This document shows, one piece after another, positions 37,073 to 47,483 of a stretch of 64,000 bases of DNA (position 1 is its first letter; each line of letters starts with the position of its first letter). Made by a program: the position numbers and the translations under genes. The DNA is from Brachynemurus nebulosus (Eukaryota; Arthropoda; Insecta; Neuroptera; Myrmeleontidae), in the NCBI GenBank assembly GCA_035578155.1, contig JAPWDM010000013.1:8767527-8831526 (forward strand), read 5' to 3'. Below the pieces are notes generated by a model that saw only the letters and a program-made list of their open reading frames with translations, was not told where the DNA came from and searched no databases.

Positions 37073-37518
37073 TCTATACATATAATAAAACTGTAAATCT
37101 GTCTTTGTCTGTCTGTCTGCCTGTTCACGCATCACGTAAAAACTACTGAACGGATTTTAATGAAATTTGGTGTGATGATAACTTATTACCTGGGTCAACA
37201 TCTAAGATACTTTTTATTCCGGGAAAATGTCTCATTCCCACGGGAAAATGGAAAAACTATTTTGAGCATCTACACACATTACGCCAATTTACATATTTCA
37301 TAAAAAAATTTCATAACTATAGTAACAAAAATTGTAAATAAATTTTGTAGTTTGGAAATTTTGCTGAATTTTAAATCAAAAAAAATGTTGCTAATTGTGT
37401 ACCGAAAAATACAATAAATACACAGTTGTCAATTTGGAGACAATTTAATGCATTTTGTGTTGCAAGAAACTACAAATTGGAAAACGTTTCGCGTGGACAA
37501 CGTCACGGGTACGGCTAG
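37073..37518 (+). mobile_element. Helitron-like non-autonomous element
   Basis: Begins TCTATACATATAATAAAAC and ends GGTACGGCTAG, with A before and T after, as Helitrons insert between A and T and end in CTRR. TCTGTCTGTCTG and ACTGAACGGATTTTAATGAA are typical of insect elements of this shape. The 3' subterminal hairpin is not clear, which keeps confidence moderate. Confidence 0.55.
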
Positions 37519-39036
37519 TTATTTAAAAAAAAAAAACTTAATTTGCATTTTTAGGATTTTTTTTGCTTTAACCACGAAATTCTTATAGATTCGTCATAGA
37601 TTCGTCATTTTTGGTGGTCTACCCACATTTTGTAATGTCGGGTCTTAGGTAATTTAAGAGACAATGTCATTTTTCAAAACTATTACTGAAATTCTTTTTA
37701 ACTCTTTTAAAAGCTAAAAGGTTTAGATAATCATATTATTAACAAATTAACGGCTTTTCAGTATAAAATAAAAAAAGAAATATTTCATCCCGAAATACTA
37801 TATCCTGAGCTAATGCATGTCTAACAAGTACTTGCCAAAATTTGCCTATATTTAACAGTTTGAAACCTTAAAAATATCTCTATTTATTAAATTATTTCTA
37901 CAGATTGATTTAAGTTTAATTTGACATTAAAAAAAGCTACACAATCAGTCCTTCCGTATTTTCCATATAGTTATATAGCCGATTCGAAAAAAATTAAGAA
38001 CCAATTCACCCTATTTTTTTGCCTTAAAGTTATTCCTGTGTCAAACGTAATGTTAGTAATATGATAGGACATGAAATTTAAAATCAGATACAGTTTAAAC
38101 GAAAAATTTCTTTAAAGATTGAATAAAAGTGCCACGCCCTATTGACACTATTTTGTTTTTATTCAAACATATGTATTGTTCCCAATTTTATGCACTAGTG
38201 TACTTGGACCACTCTACCCAAGTAATAACAAAAAAAGAACAATGTTACAAATCTACAAACATGAAAAATATGACGCTTTTAAAGAAATATATATTTACTA
38301 TCAATTTTTATATCATTTCAATCCTTATTTATGTTTATGCCGATATGTTTTTCTCTTCTATTTTTTGCTGCCGTCCGTCCCTTGTCTTATAATACTAAAT
38401 AGCCAAATTTTTTTCCCATTTTCCTTTTTTTTATGACTGTCTTGGATATTTAATACTGTTATGTCAATATTATAATGATTTCAGAATCAAAATACAAAAG
38501 AAAATACTTACCTAAGAAAAAGTATAGAAAAACTATGGATTGTCTGATATCAAAAAGTGTACTTTGAAGTATAATATGGAAAGGTATCACGTTTGTTTCT
38601 GCGAGAAATTAAATGAACTCTCAGCTTTCCAAATCTCGGATGGAGTTCAACTATATAGTTGAAATTCACTAGTTTCAAAATCGTAACTTTCAACATTGTG
38701 GTAGCACTATATACTTTAAATTTTTTAAACAAATTAGATTAACTTAACACTTTATCAATAACAATAAAATAATAAAAATATGTAAAAAAAATCATTAAAA
38801 ACTATAGTATATGTATTATGTTATTCGTTTATAACGTTTACAGAAATCATCACACAGAAAGTGTGTTTGTTACTGACCAATACCGATCCACGGTAGCAAG
38901 CGGCTGTATCAGTGTCCATTCAGCTCCTAACTGAAAATAATAAATACTTACTCAATGAGTCGAGGTCAAAATTTTTAATTCATTTAATATATTCCATGGA
39001 ATTCATGGAATGGTTTGATGAAATATAGTTTTGCAC
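37519..39036. other. No gene seen
   Basis: AT-rich DNA. Overlapping frames at 38129-38436 are hydrophobic, AT-driven and unlike known proteins. Confidence 0.45.
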
Positions 39037-39043
39037 TATTTAA

Positions 39044-40058
39044 CCCTAGAATCATCCCGAGTAGAAATTTTGTAGGGCTGGAATAGGGCCCTGATCCGGT
39101 TTGCCGGACTTAAGGTAGGGCCCTGACCAGGAAAATCATATGAGGGCCGGACCAAAAATGTAACACTTTTTCACTTTTGGCCCTGATCACGTTTCCTTTT
39201 CCGGCCCTGATCGTGATACAGACTGGTTTGCCGGACTAAACATTTTTTTTACATAACAATACTACAAAAGCGAACAAAATATTTAAAAAAATTGGATTTG
39301 GAAAAATTTCTTAATATAAATATTTATTAATTTTTTTAATCTTTTTATCAAAGCATATTTTCACTATAAAAATTAAAAAATAGATAAATACATCAATTGT
39401 ATCATAAAACATGTCTTTCAAATAATTAATTTATGAACTGTTATGAGTCAGTGGACATGTGTGACTTTACAGAATGTGAAATTTCTCAGTCATAAATATT
39501 CCTATAGATATGTAGTTATTTCCCCATTAGGCACATTTGTAAATTTTCTAAAATTTGTTAGTAATTTTTCGAATAAGATCTCAAAAAATAATAAAAATTA
39601 AAATATTTTCCATAAAATAAATTTTTAACCTTTTATTAAGTCACTTGAAACACATTCTTTAGTTTTCGATTCAATATATTAAAATATCAGTATTATGTCG
39701 TCTCTATAAGTCAAACAGCTGTAATCATCTTTCACATTATCATAATCATTGAATAAATTAATTATAACATCCATATCTTTAATAAATTTTAGAAAAATTA
39801 GGAAAACTTTTATATGTGGAGTACAAAATCTTTAAAAAAAATGGGTTAATCATATACATCGTCGTCGTTTTGACGCACACTATTTCAGTATAAAAAAAAC
39901 GACAATAGCTATAAACAAAATTTATACGTCTTATATGTTATAATAACAAATAAATTAGAAAACAGAAGTTTCACAGAAAGCAGGCACCGACAAGTTGTAG
40001 TATTGGACCAGGTCGAGAAGTTCGTTCGTCGTTTTGACGAGTACGTATGATTCTAGGG
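39044..40058. mobile_element. piggyBac-like non-autonomous element
   Basis: TTAA at 39040-39043 and 40059-40062 flanks CCCTAGAATCATCC and the complement of CCCTAGAATCATAC. The CCCTAGAA start next to TTAA is characteristic of piggyBac-family ends. CGTCGTTTTGACG appears near 39860 and 40030 as a subterminal repeat, and GGCCCTGA(T/C)C words cluster near the left end. No transposase. Confidence 0.85.
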
Positions 40059-40062
40059 TTAA

Positions 40063-41599
40063 TTTTTTAATTCTAGTAAGTGCGAGGGTCAGATTGAGAG
40101 GGATTAAATATTCATAAAATTTAATGATTAAGGAGTTTGATTCAACTTATTTTGATTTAACAATTTATTTTTTGAAAAAGATATTAACCTGGCGGAAAAG
40201 ATATATAAAACCTTTTTTGTAGACAATTTTATAAGCTTATACAGAACCATTTTTACCGTAAAATTGAAAAACAACCAAGGAATTGGCCAAAAAATAATAT
40301 GTAACCCATTCTCCCTTTTCAAAAACGGATACACGGTAGTCGTGGTACGCGAAAATAACTTTGATCAGAATTTTTCCCATTCAAAGTATAGATTGTATGT
40401 TTCTATGACAATTTTTTTAGTAATAATTTTTATATCAATATGCAACATTTAAACGAGATGTCATTTTACAAATTTTCGTTTCTTATCATACCGTTGTTTG
40501 TAATAAGTTGAAGTGGCGTTATCTATCGTCTTCGTCGCGGAAAGGTATGGAATGATAATTTTTATTTCACTTTTATATATTATGTTTTCATTTCACTTGT
40601 ATGAAATTTCTTGTGTGCTGAAATAATATATTTTTATTATTCCGTGTTTATTGTTTACTAACTTAGGTTGTAAAATTTCTCTCAGTTTCTTCATCAGGTC
40701 GAATCTTTTCGATGCAATTTTATGGGCTGTTGTTTACGTGTTTTTCATCTATCTAATACTATGTGGCATTAATTTCAAAATTTTATCGTACAAAAAATGT
40801 GACTGAAATTTGAAGTAGCCTGTCACATAAAAATGGTGGCAATTTCCCAAATTACGTGCCAACGAAATTTTGTAGTTTTTTCTATTTTTCTTGATTGATT
40901 TGCAAGTAAAACAAGTAAAAAAGTAGATAAAAATGGGGGGGGGGGGGGTACGTTTAATTTCCATTAAAAAATATTAAAATTTAAAATATTAAGCATTGCG
41001 TTTAATAAGTAAATAATCCATTTTCCTTTCTTTTTTTAAATTTGGGCAAAGGGAAATACTAGTAAGATAAACAAACATATTAATTTAAAAATTAAATATG
41101 TGCATAAACTTTTATCGTCGTTTTTATTTGTTTTAATACTAAATCAATCAACAAAAAAGAAAATTGACAACTTTATAGGTTGGCACATAATTTGGGAATT
41201 AGCTAGCAATCTTTCTAGTACTGGTATCGACTAGTAGAATTTTTTTAAACTAATCCACAGCAATGCTAAACATTTTTAGAAAAATGATTATTAAAATGGA
41301 ACAACTGATTGATATTTTATAGCCAAAAATAATGTTTCTGCGTAATTACCCCCAAAATTTAATCAACTGGGAACCAATCTCTAATTTGCCTATATCACTG
41401 AAAAACACTAGCACAGACAAAATTATTTTTTATAAGCCTTCCACGACTGAAAATTTACAGAATGAGAAACCAGAAAAATTTATTTTGAAACTTTGAAAAT
41501 ACCTCAAAAATAAGGCTTAAAAATGAATAATGCTAAAAAATACTTCACCAAATGGTATAAAAAATATTTTACCAAACGGTAAAAATGGTAAAAAATGGT
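40063..41599. other. No gene seen
   Basis: AT-rich DNA including a run of 14 G at 40935-40948. Chance frames only. Confidence 0.5.
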
Positions 41600-41628
41600 A
41601 GAAAGGATTCGCATTACGAATCCTTTCT
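41600..41628. repeat. Perfect short hairpin
   Basis: AGAAAGGATTCG and CGAATCCTTTCT with a 5-base loop, preceded by repeated GGTAAAAA words. Confidence 0.85.
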
Positions 41629-41700
41629 AGCGATACACAATGTGATACGCGAACGAAAAACTTTCATCCCCATTTTCAAATGCAGAATGTTACAATTTTT

Positions 41701-41738
41701 TATTTATTTTTATTTTATTTTATTTTATTTTATTTTTT
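41701..41738 (+). repeat. (TTTTA)n microsatellite
   Basis: About seven units of TTTTA with small variations. Confidence 0.85.
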
Positions 41739-41845
41739 ATAATATATAGTATATTAATTAACACTTGTAGCGTCTACGACAAAATTATTTCTTCAGACGA
41801 TCAGTTTTATAAAAACCCACCTACCAGAAAAAAACTTTACACTTT

Positions 41846-41882
41846 TTAGCGAATTTCCAGAATGGAAATTCAGCTATTACGC
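41846..41882 (+). repeat. Fragment of repeat family A
   Basis: Only the start, TTAGCGAATTTCC through CAGCTATTAC, is kept. Confidence 0.55.
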
Positions 41883-44514
41883 CCACTGTTTAGTCTTTTT
41901 TATTGGCAATGGGGTATTTGACAGTATCAAAGAAAAGCAACTAAAAAAAATTTTAATGAAAACTTATAATAAAAGACAGCAATTTATTATACTAATTCAT
42001 CTTAACTATCATTATTTGATTTTAAATTTGGAATTTTTTAGCTAAAATCCATGTAAGCAGAAACGGGCTGTGACGTTGCTTTCTCTTATATTTCAACACT
42101 ATCGCCACTAGTGTCGCTGCTTAAATTCCGGTTAGCAAACATAACTATGGAAATTAATTAAAATTTAATTAATTTTTTTAAAAATCAACAATTTCTTTTC
42201 CTAGCTACAGGAAAAATAAACATTTTTTTTCTTAATTACAGGACACCTGTTACTATCTAGAGAATGTGACGTAACTGTCAGCTAGTAAACGTTTTCGCGC
42301 AAATTTTGAGAACAAATACTAAAATAATTTTTTCTAACAATTTTCGGCATTATTTTTAAAAATTAAAACATATACATGCATTATACATAAATACGTGTGT
42401 TTTAAAATAATTTCTCAAAATTAGTCAAATTCCCCATTATGAAAATATCATTTTTCATTTAAATCACACTGCTCGATTACAAGCTAACTTTCAAGTAAAA
42501 TTAAACCATCATCAGACAAAACACATTTGAAGAATCCCGTGATATCTTTTGTCGTTTATTGTCTTACCTCCTGTAATTCAAATCACAATCACTCTGCCTG
42601 ACTAATCCTGTACCCGTTTGCTGATGTTAATATTGATCCATAAACAAATTACATCACAATAAACTACACTTTAGTGGTTCATTGTTGTTTAGATTTGACC
42701 CTTGTGTCGACGAAATTCGATACGATCATCCTCTGCTCTAGGTACACATCGTATATAAAACCGGATAATACCTTTTTGCAATGATATCCACCGTAGGTAG
42801 GTACGTACACCTAGCACCTAGCTATTTGCGTTATCAACGAAGTCGACTGACCAACGCGACGTTACCCTAACATGCCTAGGCCGGCCGGTTGGAAAATTGA
42901 GGTTGTTTATTTGAAATAAAACGATGGTCATTGTGCCCACTATTAACTATAAACTATGGATATTTATTTGGGTGTCTATCGTTTGGTCGAAAAATAATTC
43001 GCATTAAGCTACATTTATTCACACCTTCAAGCACCTACCACCGAGTGATTCAATAGATTTTAGGTAAATGTACACGAATGTACAGTTTAGAGAGTATAAA
43101 AGGACAGCAAAGGAGTTTTAAATATAAATCAGAAATTGTGCATTTTTTTAATAATCATTGCTACAAAAAAATATCTTTAAAAATATTTAGAAATTTCGTT
43201 CACCATACAGCTAAACCTTTTTTTATGCGGTCTTTTTTGTGCGATTTTTCATGCCTTTGTTTTTTGTTTTTTTTAAATGCCCGCTAAAATGCATCTGACT
43301 AGAAAGTAAGAAATTTAAACATTAATTACAATAATTTACTCTAGTAAAATCATTTATGTACATTGATTGCTTTTAAGTATTTAATCAGTACAAAATTGGT
43401 TCAAAATGTTGAATTTTTTCTTCTGGTCATCATAAGATTTCAAAAAAAAAAAAAATCAGAATACTGGATTGTTACCGGATTTAAACTTTGGTGTCAAATT
43501 TAAGCTAAAGCGGCTAATAAGAAGTTTGTGAAAACTTAATTGAAAATTTTACTGTCATGTAGCAGCACTAATATGGAGCTAAGAAAATCTTTAAAAATCT
43601 CGTTTAACCACTTTTGCCTCTTATAACGCTCAAAATACGTATCATACCAATAATATAACAAACAAATATAATGTTGAATTTTTTTTCAGTTGTCTGTTGC
43701 CTGCTAAACTTACTTTTACTCAATCGAAATTTAAGTTTTGGGTCTATTCTGTGAGTACATTCGGTTAAAACGATAATATATAATCGGGGCCGGGCGAGAG
43801 AAATGATGGGGCTCCAGCTGAATTAAAAAATTTTCCAAAAATTTTTTCCCAAAAATCAATAAGCGCGGTAGCGCGTCGGCAAGTTCTCACCAGCCGTACG
43901 TGCACCATACGGTTAACAAACCAAAGAAACACTTTTTTACTTTTCCCGAACCTCCCTCTTTGGCCCCGAACCCCCATGCTACAACTACACTGGCCTCCTC
44001 TCTCGCAGTACTAAAAAATATTTGTCCGGTAGTGTACGCTCCTAATAGCTTTATACATAATATTATATGTACAGCGCAGTGTCTGGCTGCCTATTAGGTA
44101 CACAGCCATACATACCATCGTTATATTTTGTGCTGCCATAACCAAACGTTGGGCCGGCCGTTGGATCATCTTTTATGATAGTGGCTTTTCATCCTCTTTA
44201 ATATTATGTTTTACTATTTGTTATTGCTGAGCTTAAATACATGATTTGTTTACGATCCAATCTCCAAACAAGATAGTAGTAATATTTACCTACTATTCGT
44301 TAAGGGTGCACAAAATTTTTGTGTAAGCATTCTTATATTCCTGTATCCTTGTGCCTAAGCATATACCATTGAAGATATTTTTGAAGGGAAAGTAGAGGCA
44401 TATCAAATAAAAACTTATTGAGACTTTTGAAAATCGAACCCAATACAAAAACTTTCCACTGGGAAGTTAACAAAAGATGTAATTTTAGTTTTTTTTAGAT
44501 GTAATTTTTACAGT
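41883..44514. other. No gene seen; one moderately GC-rich patch
   Basis: Mostly AT-rich. 42660-42900 is less AT-rich, with several CG dinucleotides and GGCCGGCCGG. It could be a promoter-like or unique segment, but no coding region follows. 43783-43870 shares a repeat patch with 18344. Confidence 0.4.
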
Positions 44515-45560
44515 GCTAACGAATTTCCATTCAGGAAGCTCGGTTATTTCAACGACTCTCATGGTAAGATCTGAACTCAAGATTAGGACGGACTGAAAAT
44601 GACCATATACCATGTGAGTTTTTTTAGAGTTGCCATTTCTATTACAACCAAATTTTTATGATAGAAATGGTACTGGAAAAGGTTCTTTTCTTGGATATAA
44701 TGGAAATGTAACCAAGAAAAAACACTATCAGTTATAGCTCAAAAACCATAAGAGCTATAAAACTCCTGGCTATAACAGTCGGTTGCGCCCGCCGATATCT
44801 ACAATTCTTATTTGAACAATTTTTCGATTAAATCAACGGTTTGGCTGTAATAAAAATGGCAACTCTCGAAAAACTCACACAGTATAGGTATGTATTTATT
44901 TATGTGGCTGCGAGATAAATGTCAAATGAAGCATCCAGTTTTTACGAAATTTGGTGAATTTGATCAAAAATCCCAAACTCTTGGATAAACGAGTTCGTCA
45001 GCCAGACACATCCGATCTTTAGAAGCCAAAATTTTGATTACTTTCTACCGTTTTTGAAGGTTTCTTGAAAAAATTTGGCTAGAATTCAAAACTTTTTTGA
45101 TTCTTTACAACATCGGAAAGAGCATAAAAACCTACATAAGATAAACTTTTCAAACATTATTTTAATTGAACTAGTTTTTGAGAAAAATTAACAAATTTGT
45201 TGAATTCCTTTAATAAATGCTTCATCGTTTTTGTCATTACAACAATATTTTTTATACATATCTGTCTCACGTTTCAAAATAAAAATTAAAAAATTTTCAA
45301 GCATCATCACCGATTTTGAAAATTTGTTCACTGTTTCAGCTGGATATAGGTTATGTTATAAGAGGTCCACCAAAGTCCTGCAGTCCCTGGAACGTCAAAA
45401 ATAAACTACCCAACCAATGTTGAAAATTTTTCCCCGTTAAAAAGTTAAATTATTTTAAATGGATATAGGCTATATTATACATATATAAAAATCCGTCAGG
45501 GTTTTGAGGACCCAAAAGCGCTAAAAGTTGACTAATCAAGCAATTTTTGAAAATTTTTTC
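44515..45560 (+). repeat. Repeat family A copy split by a MITE
   Basis: The 5' part (CTAACGAATTTCCATTCAGG...) precedes 44610. The rest resumes after 44884 with AAATTTGGTGAATTTGATC and AGCCAGACACATCCGATC and runs to AAAAGCGCTAAAAG near 45525. The MITE is therefore younger than this copy. Confidence 0.6.
44610..44882. mobile_element. TA-flanked MITE, short copy
   Basis: Same family as 11824-12277, opposite orientation. Ends CCATGTGAGTTTTTTTAGAG and complement of CTGTGTGAGTTTTTCGAGAG, flanked by TA at 44608-44609 and 44883-44884. It lacks about 180 bases of internal sequence found in the other copy. Confidence 0.85.
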
Positions 45561-46350
45561 ACTTTACAATGTCAGATATTATCGTAAATTTTTGATTCAC
45601 ACGTAGGTACATACACTAGGTATTTTGTTCAACCCTAAAAATAAGTTTTACCGATAACACTATTTGCGCATATTATATAAGAAATGAAATTCACGTAAAA
45701 CCGCGATAATTTGAACACATAAAACGTTCTGTGTATCATAAGTGAATAAAGATGCCATCATATTCGGAGTAATAACACTACACAATACTATATAGTACTA
45801 TACATACTCAGTACTCGGTACTCAGTACTCAGTACAATAATCAGCTATGTTCACCATTTGACAGCGCTTGAGTTGTTCCGGTTATACACTCATTCTGTGA
45901 TTCCCATATTTCGGTGGAAAAAGGAACACATTATATGTACCTATGTTCGTTTATACATACATACATTTTCTCATTTTTGTATCTCTATAAGCCGCTATTA
46001 TAAATACAGTTGTGGAAATTGAAATTCGTACATACACAAGTCTATTGTACGGAATAGATAGTTTGTGTCGAAGCGTTATAAATACGAATGTAAATGGACA
46101 AATGTCCGTAAAGTTCGCCCCGCCCTTTTCTATTTTTTTTTTCAAATAAAATTGGTTGTGCTGTATTGTGCTAGACATGTGCTATCGTGTGCCGTAAATA
46201 AAAAAAAATAAATTTTGAATATTGCGATTAAAAATGTTGTTTAAAAAAAAAAAAAAAAAAGATATGTATATCACTCTCAAAACAATTTCATTGTTCAGAG
46301 ATTAAATATTTCTTCAAATTTTTTTTCTTTGAACCAAAAAGAATTTTTTT
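45561..46350. other. No gene seen
   Basis: AT-rich DNA containing a short TACTCAG tandem repeat at 45805-45835 and a long A-run at 46243-46260. Confidence 0.5.
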
Positions 46351-46716
46351 AATATTAAGCGCGCTGTTTGTTCAAAGATTAAAAGTTTCTTTAATTTTTC
46401 TTCTTTGAATCAAAAAAATATTTCTTTGAATAAAATAAAATATTTCTTTGAATCAGGAAAAGATAATTTATTTGATTCAAAGAAATTGTTCAACGAATTT
46501 TTTTTCAGTTGTCAAAGAAATATTTCTTTGAATTAAAAAGAAGTGTTTTTAGACTCAAAGAAATATTTTTTTGACAACTAAAAAAAATTTTTTTGCATAT
46601 AAATTTTTTTTTTTGATTCAAAGAAATATTTTATTTTATTCAAAGAAATATTTTTTTGATTCAAAGAAAAAAATCAAAGAAATTTCAAAATTTGAACAAA
46701 GAGCACGTTGAATATT
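46351..46716. mobile_element. MITE built of ATTCAAAGAAAT palindromes
   Basis: AATATTAAGCGCGCTGTTTG and complement of AATATTCAACGTGCTCTTTG are the ends. The interior holds about ten copies of TTTCTTTGAATCAAA or its complement, several joined head to head as ATTCAAAGAAATATTTCTTT. No coding region. Target-site duplication not resolved. Confidence 0.75.
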
Positions 46717-47229
46717 CAGTGGCTAAAATAAACGAAGAATTTCGAATATCGCTCTAAAAATTTGAGAGCATATTCTTGAAATGTTTTACTAATATTTTAT
46801 GGAGAAAAAAAATTCGAATTTCTTTTTTTCGTTGTAAAGACATTTTGCCCCTTAAATATCTATGTCGACTATAGTATTACTATAAATACGGGTAACTATT
46901 TCCACCATTTCCAACTTTGCTCATATTCACAGTTTCTCTTAAAAATAATAAGAAAGTCATGAAAAACCATAATAAAAGAACCATTTAACCATTTTGTAGA
47001 CAATTTTATTATGACACAATCTAAGACATGTTAAGCCGCAACACCGACAACAGCACAGCAAATGCAAAGAAGTCACTGCATATAAATAATAAAATATATT
47101 ATGTACATACATACATACATATTTACCCGTATAGTACATTTTATTATTCTTCATCTTACCATTAACGACCAACACAATTACAGTAAAATCTCTTTTGTCT
47201 CTAGTAACACATTTTTACTCATTTTACTC
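46717..47229. other. No gene seen
   Basis: AT-rich DNA upstream of the FAR gene. Any promoter or non-coding first exon of that gene may lie here, but I cannot identify it. Confidence 0.4.
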
Positions 47230-47371
47230 ATTTTGCACCACCGAGTAACTTATCTTTGCTCATTTTGCTCCTTGGAGTGACTCTTACTATCGTTATGAGT
47301 GATGTGTAGAGCAAATGAGTAACTCAACGGAGCAAAAATGAGCAAAAATAAGTAACTCGGTGGAGCAAAAT
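47230..47371. repeat. Foldback repeat just upstream of FAR
   Basis: Inverted arms begin ATTTTGCACCACCGAGTAAC on the left and the reverse complement of ATTTTGCTCCACCGAGTTAC on the right. They contain repeated GCTCATTTTGCTC words. It lies about 110 bases before the predicted FAR start and could occupy the promoter or 5' leader. Confidence 0.75.
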
Positions 47372-47383
47372 GTAATAATATCA

Positions 47384-47472
47384 TCTTACTATTAAATATA
47401 AGCAATATTCTTACTTGCCCCTGAATATAGACAATTCCATGGCGTTGCCAAGTGACCCCATACCTACTCTCG
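47384..47472 (+). repeat. Single copy of the 99-bp repeat at the FAR 5' end
   Basis: From CAATATTCTTACTTGCCCCT to CCCCATACCTACTCT this stretch closely matches the tandem pair at 35653-35850. It ends just before the predicted first coding exon. The in-frame ATG at 47439 lies inside this repeat, which argues against using that codon as the FAR start. Confidence 0.75.
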
Positions 47473-47483
47473 TGTTTTTCAGA

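Noticed and set aside
40749..40964. Frame with PPPP near its start
   Set aside because: The prolines come from the run of 14 G; nothing else is protein-like.
46330..46700. Heat-shock elements in the TTCNNNGAA repeats
   Set aside because: Spacing between TTC and GAA is three bases rather than the two of a heat-shock element, and the repeats belong to a MITE.
47415..47483. Extension of the FAR N-terminus upstream to an ATG at 47439
   Set aside because: That stretch belongs to a dispersed repeat that is tandem at 35.7 kb, and a good 3' splice site lies at 47481-47482. Start 47484 is preferred.
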